Of a stretch of DNA of 15,246 nt, positions 1 to 6,209 are shown piece after piece. The number at the start of each line of letters is the position of its first letter. The first letter of the stretch is position 1. The position numbers and the translations under genes were made by a program. The stretch lies in contig JAEWRC010000159.1 in the NCBI GenBank assembly GCA_023460175.1, positions 1 to 15,246 of the forward strand, read 5' to 3'. A model generated the notes under the pieces. That model was not told the origin of the DNA. It saw nothing but the letters and a program-made list of their open reading frames with translations, and did no database searches. Source of the stretch: Actinomycetes bacterium. GTDB taxonomy: Bacteria; Actinomycetota; Actinomycetes; Mycobacteriales; Mycobacteriaceae.

Positions 1-1687
1 TCGTGGTCGTGGTGGTGGTCGTTGTCGTCGTGGTGGTGGTCGGCGACGTGGTGGTGGTCGTCGTCGTGGTGGGCTCCGGCGACGGTTCGGTGGTGGTGGT
101 GGTTTCCGGTGGCGGCGGGGGCGGAACCACCGTCGTGGACACCGTGGGCTCGCCGTCGGGGCCGGTGATCACCGTCGTGCGCGTCTCGGAGGTCGGCAGG
201 GTGGTCTTGACCGTCACCGGTTCGCTGTCGGTGGAGTTGCTGGTCAGGGAGAAGGCCACGCCCGTGACCGCCAGCAGCGCCGCCGCAGCGGCGCCGAACA
301 GCACCGGCGGGCGCTTGTACCAGGCCAGCGGCGGGGGTTCGCCGCCGTCGGGTCCGAAGACGTCGGTCTTGTCGCGCTCGAACTCCACCGGCGGGCGCGC
401 GCCGGCCGCCGGATCGAAGGTCGCGGGTTCGAAGGTGTAGTCCTCGCCGGAGTACGGCACCGGTTCGCCGCCGCCGTCGTCGTCCTGCGACCAGGCCAAG
501 GCGCGGTGGGTGGCCGACGGCGCCCCGTCGGTGGCGGATTCGGTGGCCGCGACCCCGGCCGCGCCGGCGGCCCAGGCGGCCGGCGCCAGCCCGGTGGGCA
601 GGTCGGCGAGGTCCGGTGCCTGCGCCATGCCGGTGGGGGCGTCGGGGGACGGGCCGCGCTCGGCGATGACGGCCGCGCCCGCGGCGGCGGTCAACCCCGG
701 CTGCGGCATGGTCACGACGGGAACCCGCAGCAACTCCGAGAGCCGCTGGGTGATCAGCGGGATCGCGGCGCCGCCGCCGACCGTGGCCACCGCGGTCAGT
801 TGCGCGGCCGGGATCCGGTTGCGCTCCAACGTGTCCCCGAGCGCATCGAGGAAGCCGCCCAGCGGCCCGTCGATCAGGTTCTCCAGCTCGGCACGGGTGA
901 GCCGGACATCGGCGGTGGTGCCGGGCAGCTGCACCGCGATCACCGCGGAGGTCTCGGCCGACAGCCGCTCCTTGGCCTGCCGGCATTCGGCGCGCAGTTG
1001 CGTCAGCGACCCGACCGCGGCGGTACCGGCCGGATCGGCGTCGTTGGCCTCCTGCAGCCCCGCGAGCACGTGGCCGAGAATCGCCTGGTCGATCTGGTCG
1101 CCGGAGAACTCGGTGTGACGGACGACCTCGCCGATCGGCGAGAGTCCCTGCCCGGCGTCGGCCAGGGCCAGCGTGGTCCCGGTGCCGCCGAAGTCGCACA
1201 GCGCGATCACGCCGCTGGCGGGCAGGCCGGGCCCGGTCTGCAGGGCGGCCAGCGACGTGGCGGCATCGGAGACGAGTTCCGGCGGCGCCCCGTCGGAGAA
1301 CAGCGAGGGCTTGTTGCGCAGCGCGGCGCGCAGCGCGCCGACGACGGCCGGGCCCCAGTGCGCGGGCACCGCCACGGCGACCTTGTCCGGTGTCGAACTG
1401 CCGCCGATCGTGCGCGCCATCGCGTCGAGGGCCTCCGCGGTCAGCACGTCGCCGCGGTGCGAGGACCCGTCCGCGGCGATCAGCGGGACGGGATCGCCGA
1501 CCCGCTCCACGAATCCCCACATGATCAGGCCGGGCTCGGTGAGGTTCGGGTTCTCGCCGGGCACCCCGACCTCCGGGGGACGGCGGTCGAACAGCGTGAG
1601 CACCGCCCGGCGGCTCACCGACGGGCGCGCGGTGCGCGTCGCCCCCAGATTGGTCTGGCCGATCGACAGGCCCAGCACATCACTCAT
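1..1687 (-). CDS. Hsp70-like ATPase with C-terminal membrane anchor and Thr-rich tail (3' end beyond window)
   Basis: The frame is open from ATG at 1687 to the left edge, about 562 residues, with the C-terminus missing. Residues 1-340 resemble an Hsp70/actin-fold nucleotide-binding domain: GLSIGQTNLG near the N-terminus (phosphate-1 loop), AVPAHW near 107, DFGGTGTTL at 165-173 (phosphate-2 loop) and VGGGAAIP near 301-310 (adenosine loop). There is no recognisable substrate-binding domain. An acidic, Pro/Gly-rich linker (about 341-459) leads to WYKRPP and a hydrophobic segment (about 460-482), then a tail of Thr runs broken by Pro, Ser and Glu. I infer a membrane-anchored protein with the ATPase in the cytosol and the tail outside. 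It diverges from the Rv0340-like gene. It is not canonical DnaK; it could be an Hsp70-fold sensor or assembly ATPase rather than a folding chaperone. The fold call is firm and the role is not. Confidence 0.88.
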   Translation of the reverse strand, partial: MSDVLGLSIGQTNLGATRTARPSVSRRAVLTLFDRRPPEVGVPGENPNLTEPGLIMWGFVERVGDPVPLIAADGSSHRGDVLTAEALDAMARTIGGSSTPDKVAVAVPAHWGPAVVGALRAALRNKPSLFSDGAPPELVSDAATSLAALQTGPGLPASGVIALCDFGGTGTTLALADAGQGLSPIGEVVRHTEFSGDQIDQAILGHVLAGLQEANDADPAGTAAVGSLTQLRAECRQAKERLSAETSAVIAVQLPGTTADVRLTRAELENLIDGPLGGFLDALGDTLERNRIPAAQLTAVATVGGGAAIPLITQRLSELLRVPVVTMPQPGLTAAAGAAVIAERGPSPDAPTGMAQAPDLADLPTGLAPAAWAAGAAGVAATESATDGAPSATHRALAWSQDDDGGGEPVPYSGEDYTFEPATFDPAAGARPPVEFERDKTDVFGPDGGEPPPLAWYKRPPVLFGAAAAALLAVTGVAFSLTSNSTDSEPVTVKTTLPTSETRTTVITGPDGEPTVSTTVVPPPPPPETTTTTEPSPEPTTTTTTTTSPTTTTTTTTTTTTT

Positions 1688-1707
1688 GACTCATGTCCGT
1701 CGCTCAT
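1684..1707 (-). other. Possible 7-codon leader ORF coupled to the Hsp70-like gene
   Basis: An ATG at 1707 reads MSDGHES and stops at TGA 1686-1684, so its stop overlaps the Hsp70-like start codon as ATGA. The leader ATG has a good GAGGA ribosome-binding site (1717-1713, spacing 5), whereas the Hsp70-like ATG at 1687 has no comparable site. Translation of the main gene may therefore rely on termination-reinitiation from this leader. This is inferred from spacing only and could be chance. Confidence 0.35.
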
Positions 1708-1763
1708 AACGGTCCTCACGATAGCGGCTTTCCCGCCCTTCCCGCGGACTTCGGGCGCGTTTC

Positions 1764-1863
1764 CCCCTAAGGTTCTTCGAGCCCCTATGGGGCAACCCCC
1801 TAATGGGTGTCCGGTCGGGGTGGGTTCGGCACCGATCCCAGGGGCCGCGCGGCTGGCTAGTCT
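1764..1863 (+). promoter_or_regulatory. Promoter region of the Rv0340-like gene with CCCCTA words
   Basis: Three CCCCTA words begin at 1764, 1782 and 1797. The second is inside the perfect palindrome GCCCCTATGGGGC (1781-1793). The third reads CCCCTAATGGGT and is followed by GTCCGG. A reverse copy, TAGGGG, is at 1892-1897 beside the ribosome-binding site. A likely -10 box, TAGTCT (1858-1863), predicts transcription from about 1870. The same words recur upstream of iniB, so a common regulator is likely. In M. tuberculosis the ini genes depend on IniR and respond to cell-wall inhibitors. That these words bind an IniR-type protein is inference. Confidence 0.55.
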
Positions 1864-1908
1864 TTGGTCAACATCTGCTGGAGACATCGCCTAGGGGAGA
1901 ACCGCGTC

Positions 1909-2427
1909 ATGGCCAACGAACTGCTGGACTTCGTGATGTCGTTGGTGCGCGACCCCGAGGTGGCGGCGCGCTACGCCGCCGATCCGGCCGGGGCCATCGC
2001 CGAGGCCAACCTGGCGAACGTGACCCGCGCCGATGTCGACAATCTGATTCCGGTGGTGTCCGACTCGCTGTCGATGGCGACCCCGTCGTTCGGCACCGCG
2101 GTTCCCGTCGACGACAACGTCTGGACCAGCGGCGCGGCCGCGCAGGCCTTCGACGCCTTCGACGCGTTTGCGCCGGCGGTCCCGGAAACCGGGCTGAGCG
2201 GCCTGGACGACGTGCCGGCCACCGTGATCGACACCGATCTGGCCGCCGCGGCGGGCGCGCGCGATCTGGACCCGCAGCTGCCGGTCGTGGAGCAGGTCGC
2301 CGGATTCGACGTCTTCGACGAGCCGGAGGTCCACGAGCCCGCCGGCTGGGATCAGGGCGTGCTGGACTCCCCGGTGGCCGGCGACGACGGCCCGGCCGAC
2401 GAGGCGCCCGGGTTCGACCTGTTCTGA
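1909..2427 (+). CDS. Rv0340-family, IniB-related protein
   Basis: This encodes 172 aa, close to the roughly 180 aa of M. tuberculosis Rv0340, which also lies directly upstream of iniB. ATG 1909 was chosen over upstream starts because GGGGAG (1894-1899) sits 9 bases before it and because the family motif MANELLDFVMSLVRDPEVAA begins there. Residues 1-50 form an amphipathic helical domain that aligns with the IniB N-terminus (L-DF/W-hydrophobic-LVRD...A-DP-A...A-LA-VT). The rest is acidic, low in complexity, rich in Asp, Ala, Val and Pro, and ends in DLF. There is no signal peptide or membrane segment. Its biochemical role is unknown. The shared promoter words suggest co-induction with iniB, although a strong terminator separates the two genes. 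Confidence 0.86.
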   Translation: MANELLDFVMSLVRDPEVAARYAADPAGAIAEANLANVTRADVDNLIPVVSDSLSMATPSFGTAVPVDDNVWTSGAAAQAFDAFDAFAPAVPETGLSGLDDVPATVIDTDLAAAAGARDLDPQLPVVEQVAGFDVFDEPEVHEPAGWDQGVLDSPVAGDDGPADEAPGFDLF

Positions 2428-2441
2428 CCTGTTCTTCGCCG

Positions 2442-2479
2442 CACCGCCGACAACGCATCCGTTGTCGGCGGTGTTTTTT
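2442..2479 (+). terminator. Intrinsic terminator after the Rv0340-like gene
   Basis: A perfect 13-bp stem (CACCGCCGACAAC at 2442-2454 with GTTGTCGGCGGTG at 2461-2473) closes a 6-base loop and is followed immediately by six T residues (2474-2479). It starts 14 bases after the stop codon. This textbook factor-independent terminator is uncommon in mycobacteria. It implies that iniB is mainly transcribed from its own promoter. Confidence 0.92.
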
Positions 2480-2508
2480 GCTGTTCAGCAGCGGAAATGC
2501 CCGGCAAG

Positions 2509-2638
2509 TAGGGGTGACCCCCGGCCGCCCCCGGTGAACCCCTAATCCCCTAACGGGGTTGGGGTCCGGACCCCTAGTCGGGCACCCCGCAGAACGGGTT
2601 TGCGCCCCGTTTCCGGGCTTCGCGGAAATCCATAACGT
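2509..2638 (+). promoter_or_regulatory. iniB promoter with CCCCTA array and 14-bp palindrome
   Basis: The region holds TAGGGG (2509-2514), two CCCCTAA words eight bases apart (2539-2545, 2547-2553), the facing words GGGGT (2555-2559 and 2561-2565), and a further CCCCTA (2571-2576). A perfect palindrome, GGGGTCCGGACCCC, spans 2561-2574. A probable -10 box is TAACGT (2633-2638), predicting a start near 2645 and a leader of about 42 bases. The M. tuberculosis iniB promoter is known to respond to inhibitors of cell-wall synthesis. That this array is the equivalent response element is inference from position and from recurrence upstream of the Rv0340-like gene. Confidence 0.62.
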
Positions 2639-2686
2639 TGTTGCCAGATCGCCGGAACGCCCGGCGGATGACCGAAAGGCACGACG

Positions 2687-3778
2687 ATGATCAACTTGAT
2701 CGACTGGATCCTGAACCTGTTCCGCGACGAGGATGCGGCCCGCTCATTCGTCGCCGCACCCGAGGCGGCCATGCGCGACGCCGGCCTGGCCGGTCTGTCC
2801 GCCGCGCAGCTGTCCACCGTGGCCGCCACCGCGGTGCCGGGCATGATGCTCGGCGGCGGCGACCCGGTCGTCGGCCTGCAGCGGGCGGTGTCGAACCACT
2901 ACGGATTCGCCCCGGCCAACGACTACACCGCGGCCACCAGCCTGCTGTCGCCGACCTGGGCGCCGTCGCCGACGTTCGCCCCGGACACCGACCTGGCCAG
3001 CCACAACGACACGGATCTGGCCAGCCACAACCAGACCCCGATCATGAGCCCGGTCCAGGATGCCGGGGCCAACGCCCAGCAGGGGGCGTTCAACCTCGGC
3101 TTCGGTGACATCACCCTGGGCGACAAGACGTCCAACTCCGCCACCAACGGCGGGGTGGTCGTCGCCGGCGACAACGACGGCGACATCGTCAGCGGCGACG
3201 GCGCGGTCCTCGGCAACAACAACGACGTCAACAACGGCGACATCTGGGCCGGCAGCGGCTCCAACGTCAACCTCGGCGACGGCGACATCGACGACGACGG
3301 CATCACCAACACCGGCAGCGGTTCGGTGATCACCGACAACGAGGGCCCGGTCTTCCAGGACGTCGACGCCAGCGGCGGCAACGGCGGCAGCGCCGGCAGC
3401 GGCGGCGGTGGCCTGATCGACATCGGCCTGGGCGGCGACAACACCCAGGGCGGCAACGCGGGCGGCGGCGGCATCGTCATCGTCACCGACAAGACCACCA
3501 GCAACGTCGTCGGCGGGGATCAGAGCACGGTCGGCGGCGACGCCGGCAGCGGCAACTCGTCGGACACCTCGGTGTACACCCAGACCGAGGTCGCGACGTC
3601 GACCACCACCTCGGTGGCCGACTACTCCGATCACTCGCAGACCGAGGTCTACGACAACTCCTCGGAGCACAGCGCCTCGCTGTTCGACAACAGCCGCGAG
3701 ACCTCGGCGACCAACAGTGCGCTCGACACCGGTCACGAGGCCTCGCTGGGATCGGGCAACAGCCTGCTCGGCTTCTGA
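2687..3778 (+). CDS. iniB: IniB, isoniazid-inducible protein with IniB N-terminal domain
   Basis: This encodes 363 aa; M. tuberculosis IniB is longer (about 480 aa) and even more Gly/Ala-rich. GAAAGG (2674-2679) lies 7 bases before ATG 2687. Residues 1-75 are the diagnostic IniB domain, MINLIDWILNLFRDEDAARS, then AGLAGLSAAQL and a GGGDPVVGLQRAVSNHYGFA block. Residues 100-115 are a tandem DTDLASHN repeat. Residues about 143-290 are an Asn/Asp/Gly-rich low-complexity region with recurring GD and GDG motifs, suggestive of a repetitive beta structure. The C-terminal part (about 295-363) is Ser/Thr-rich. No signal peptide or membrane helix is visible. The gene is followed after 85 bases by iniA. 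The ini genes are induced by isoniazid, ethambutol and other cell-wall stresses in M. tuberculosis; the molecular role of IniB is unsettled. Confidence 0.93.
   Translation: MINLIDWILNLFRDEDAARSFVAAPEAAMRDAGLAGLSAAQLSTVAATAVPGMMLGGGDPVVGLQRAVSNHYGFAPANDYTAATSLLSPTWAPSPTFAPDTDLASHNDTDLASHNQTPIMSPVQDAGANAQQGAFNLGFGDITLGDKTSNSATNGGVVVAGDNDGDIVSGDGAVLGNNNDVNNGDIWAGSGSNVNLGDGDIDDDGITNTGSGSVITDNEGPVFQDVDASGGNGGSAGSGGGGLIDIGLGGDNTQGGNAGGGGIVIVTDKTTSNVVGGDQSTVGGDAGSGNSSDTSVYTQTEVATSTTTSVADYSDHSQTEVYDNSSEHSASLFDNSRETSATNSALDTGHEASLGSGNSLLGF
2984..3031 (+). repeat. Tandem 24-bp repeat within iniB (2 copies)
   Basis: Units at 2984-3007 and 3008-3031 differ at only two positions and encode DTDLASHN twice (residues 100-115). 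They lie between the IniB helical domain and the Asp/Gly-rich region, so this looks like a recent in-frame duplication. Confidence 0.85.
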
Positions 3779-3795
3779 TCGGGCAGCACGCCGCG

Positions 3796-3825
3796 CGCGG
3801 CGGGGACCTTCGGGTTCCCGCCGCG
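3796..3825 (+). promoter_or_regulatory. Stable UUCG-capped hairpin between iniB and iniA
   Basis: Arms 3796-3808 and 3813-3825 form a 13-bp GC-rich stem with one G-T wobble (3805/3816), closed by a TTCG loop in the C(UUCG)G context known to be unusually stable in RNA. No T-tract follows, so I do not call it a terminator. It could protect the iniB 3' end, serve as a processing point, or lower iniA output relative to iniB. A TANNNT match, TACGGT (3835-3840), just downstream could be an internal iniA promoter, but the support is weak. Confidence 0.6.
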
Positions 3826-3863
3826 TCTGCGGCTTACGGTGGACAGGACGCGAGGGAGAAACG

Positions 3864-5753
3864 GTGACACAGGCCAACAGCGCGCCGGCCAACCAGGCGC
3901 CGGATCCGCGCCGGGTGAAGGTGATCGTCGAGCTGATCGACCACACCAGCACCATCGCGGAGCTCAACGACCGCGCCGACCTGCGGCAGCGCCTGGCCGT
4001 TGCGCGGGAGCGGATCAGCGATCCGCAGATCCGGGTGGTCATCGCCGGTCAGCTCAAGCAGGGCAAGAGTCAGTTGTTGAACTCGCTGCTGAACATGCCG
4101 GTGGCTCGTGTCGGCGACGACGAGACCACCGCGCTGGTCACCATCGTCACCTACGGCGAGCAGCCGTCGGCCCGGCTGGTGGTGGCCCCGCCCCCCGGGG
4201 CCAGTGAGCCCGAGGTCATCCCGATCCCGATCGACGACATCAAGCACGATCTGCGGCGGGCGCCGCAGGCCGGCGGCCGCGAGGTGCTGCGCGTCGAGGT
4301 CAGCGCGCCCAGCCCGCTGCTCAAGGGCGGCCTGGCCTTCGTCGACACCCCCGGGGTGGGTGGGCACGGCCAACCGCACCTGTCCTCGACGCTGGGCCTG
4401 CTGCCCGACGCCGACGCGATGCTGATGGTCAGCGACACCAGCCAGGAGTTCACCGAGCCGGAGATGCGGTTCCTCCGGCAGGCCTACGAGATCTGCCCGG
4501 TGGGCGTGGTGATCGCCACCAAGACGGATCTCTACCCGCATTGGCGCGCGATCGTGGCGGCCAACACCGAGCATCTGCAGCGGGCCTCGATGCCGATCCC
4601 GACGATCCCGGCCTCGGCGCTGCTGCGCAGCCACGCGGTGCAGCTCAACGACAAGGAACTCAACGAGGAGTCGAACTTCCCGGCCATCGTCCGGTTCCTC
4701 TCCGAGCAGGTGCTGTCCCGGGAGAACGACCGGGTCCGCGATCAGGTGCTGGCCGAACTCTCCTCGTCCGCAGAGCATCTGACGCTGGCGGTGAACGCCG
4801 AGCTGGCGGCCATCAACGACCCCGAGGACGTCCGTCGGCTCACCGAGGACCTGGAACGGCGCAAACAGGAGGCCCAGGAGGCGCTGCAGCACACCGCGCT
4901 GTGGCAGCAGGTGCTCAATGACGGGATCGCCGACCTGACCGCCGACGTCGACCACGACATGCGGGCCCGGTTCCGGGCCATCGTGGCCCACACCGAGGGC
5001 GTCATCGACTCGTGTGACCCGACCCAGCACTGGGCCGAGATCGGCACCGAGGTCGAGGACGCGGTGGCCACCGCGGTCGGGGACAACTTCGTGTGGGCCT
5101 ATCAGCGCGCCGAGGCGTTGGCCCAGGAGGTGGCGCGGACCTTCGTCGAGGCCGGTCTGGACGCCGTCAAGATGCCGCACGTCAGCGCCCGGGAGATGGG
5201 AGCGGGCTTCGACGGGCTGAAGTCGTTGGCGCGGTTGGAGGCTCAGCCGATCGGCATCGGGCACAAGGCGCTGACCAGCATGCGCGGCTCCTACGGCGGC
5301 GTGCTGATGTTCGGCATGCTCACCTCGGTGGCCGGCCTGGGCATGTTCAACCCGATCTCGTTGGGTGCCGGCCTGCTGCTGGGCCGCAAGTCCTATCGGG
5401 AGGACATGGACAACCGGATGCTGCGGGTGCGCACCGAGGCCAAGAACAACCTGCGCCGGTTCGTCGACGACGTGTCGTTCGCCGTCGGCAAGGAATCACG
5501 CGACCGGCTCAAGGGCATCCAACGCCAGCTGCGCGACCACTACCGGGAGATCGCCAACCAGACCACGCGGTCACTCAACGAGTCGCTGCAGGCCACCATC
5601 GCGTCGGCGCAGCTCGAGGAGAACGACCGCAACGCCCGGGTGCGCGAGCTGGAGCGCCAGCTCAACATCCTCGGTCAGGTCGGCGACAACATCGCGAAGC
5701 TGCGGGCCGTTAGTCCCGGGAGCCGTTCGGGAACAGCGTCCGAGTCTGGTTGA
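3864..5753 (+). CDS. iniA: IniA, dynamin-like GTPase
   Basis: This encodes 629 aa (about 640 in M. tuberculosis). GTG 3864 is chosen because AGGGAG (3853-3858) is 5 bases upstream and the product then matches the family N-terminus. GTPase motifs: G1 GQLKQGKS (62-69), G2 Thr at 88/89 in DETTALV, G3 DTPG (161-164), G4 TKTD (219-222). A helical stalk follows, then a hydrophobic stretch around 474-508 (GGVLMFGMLTSVAGLGMF and onwards) expected to insert into the membrane, then a charged coiled-coil-like C-terminus. The M. tuberculosis homologue is a bacterial dynamin-like protein implicated in membrane remodelling and in tolerance to isoniazid and ethambutol; it probably acts at the cytoplasmic face of the inner membrane. 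The last 44 bases overlap the convergent 161-aa gene, and iniC begins 501 bases later instead of directly. Confidence 0.95.
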   Translation: MTQANSAPANQAPDPRRVKVIVELIDHTSTIAELNDRADLRQRLAVARERISDPQIRVVIAGQLKQGKSQLLNSLLNMPVARVGDDETTALVTIVTYGEQPSARLVVAPPPGASEPEVIPIPIDDIKHDLRRAPQAGGREVLRVEVSAPSPLLKGGLAFVDTPGVGGHGQPHLSSTLGLLPDADAMLMVSDTSQEFTEPEMRFLRQAYEICPVGVVIATKTDLYPHWRAIVAANTEHLQRASMPIPTIPASALLRSHAVQLNDKELNEESNFPAIVRFLSEQVLSRENDRVRDQVLAELSSSAEHLTLAVNAELAAINDPEDVRRLTEDLERRKQEAQEALQHTALWQQVLNDGIADLTADVDHDMRARFRAIVAHTEGVIDSCDPTQHWAEIGTEVEDAVATAVGDNFVWAYQRAEALAQEVARTFVEAGLDAVKMPHVSAREMGAGFDGLKSLARLEAQPIGIGHKALTSMRGSYGGVLMFGMLTSVAGLGMFNPISLGAGLLLGRKSYREDMDNRMLRVRTEAKNNLRRFVDDVSFAVGKESRDRLKGIQRQLRDHYREIANQTTRSLNESLQATIASAQLEENDRNARVRELERQLNILGQVGDNIAKLRAVSPGSRSGTASESG

Positions 5754-6195
5754 GCCGCGGGCGGTTCCGGGTAGTGGTCGCGGTCTCCTCGGCTGCCTCG
5801 GTGGTGGTCGCCGTGGTGGTCTCGGTGGTCTCGGAAGTCGTCGAGGTCTCCGAGGTCTCGGACGTCTCTGAGGTCTCCGAAGTCTCGGAGTCGGTGGGCT
5901 CCATCGGCGGCGGGACGCCGATGTCCGTCGTCGACAACGGCACGCTGGTGGTGAACGACGTCGTCGACTCCGACGGTGTGATGACGAACGGTTGGCGCTC
6001 GCGCGAGGTGGTGGGCTCCGGGGTCCAGGTGGTGGTCCGATACATCGGCTCGCCCGGCTTGCTCCACTCGTCGGACATCCGGACGACGGTGATCACCAGC
6101 GCGGCGATGAGCACCACGCCCGCGACGCCGGCCGCGATCACCACATTGGGGTTGCGATGCCAGGGCACCTCGTCGGTACGGTCGTCGTCAGCCAC
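5710..6195 (-). CDS. Small single-pass membrane protein with Thr/Ser/Glu-rich tail, antisense between iniA and iniC
   Basis: This encodes 161 aa and starts at GTG 6195. It has a short acidic N-terminus, PWHRNP (11-16), one hydrophobic helix (about 17-38), and a long external tail of low complexity with SET repeated five times (103-117) and many Thr. It ends RPRLNQTRTLFPNGSRD. The -10 box TAGTAT lies 8 bases before the GTG, so the message is probably leaderless. The architecture matches the 212-aa protein at 7754-8392 and the C-terminal part of the Hsp70-like protein. I infer that the tail reaches the periplasm or cell wall and may be glycosylated. No function is recognised. It overlaps the end of iniA by 44 bases in convergent orientation, so an iniA-iniC read-through RNA would be antisense to all of it. 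The gene call is supported by the promoter, the membrane helix and the paralogue. Confidence 0.83.
   Translation of the reverse strand: MADDDRTDEVPWHRNPNVVIAAGVAGVVLIAALVITVVRMSDEWSKPGEPMYRTTTWTPEPTTSRERQPFVITPSESTTSFTTSVPLSTTDIGVPPPMEPTDSETSETSETSETSETSTTSETTETTTATTTEAAEETATTTRNRPRLNQTRTLFPNGSRD
5845..5889 (-). repeat. Tandem 9-bp repeat encoding SET x5
   Basis: Five imperfect 9-base units encode consecutive Ser-Glu-Thr in the external tail of the 161-aa membrane protein (residues 103-117). Synonymous differences show that the peptide repeat rather than the DNA has been kept, although slippage could change the copy number. Confidence 0.8.
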
Positions 6196-6203
6196 GGGCG
6201 CCG

Positions 6204-6209
6204 ATACTA
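6204..6209 (-). promoter_or_regulatory. -10 box of the 161-aa membrane protein gene
   Basis: Read on the minus strand this is TAGTAT, then CGGCGCCC, then GTG. The spacing puts the transcript start at or beside the start codon. The same block, with two substitutions, precedes the 212-aa gene at 8401-8406. Confidence 0.65.

Noticed and set aside
506..1894. Long plus-strand open frame of 462 codons opposite the Hsp70-like gene
   Set aside because: Its composition (Gly, Arg, Gln, His) is typical of antisense frames in GC-rich DNA, and the minus strand encodes clear Hsp70 ATPase motifs.
3796..3825. The iniB-iniA hairpin as an intrinsic terminator
   Set aside because: No T-tract follows the stem, and iniA is expected to be co-transcribed with iniB.
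3717..3863. Longer N-terminus for IniA starting at 3717
   Set aside because: It would overlap iniB and lacks family similarity; GTG 3864 has a well-placed AGGGAG and yields the expected length.
2744..4042. Minus-strand open frame of 432 codons opposite iniB and the start of iniA
   Set aside because: Low-complexity Val/Ala/Arg product with no motif; iniB and iniA are firmly identified on the other strand.
3834..5264. Minus-strand open frame of 476 codons opposite iniA
   Set aside because: Antisense shadow of a well-identified GTPase gene; no ribosome-binding site or domain.
5780..5895. CRISPR-like or minisatellite array from repeated GTCTCCGAG-type units
   Set aside because: The repeats are imperfect 9-base codon repeats in frame with a coding sequence and have no unique spacers.
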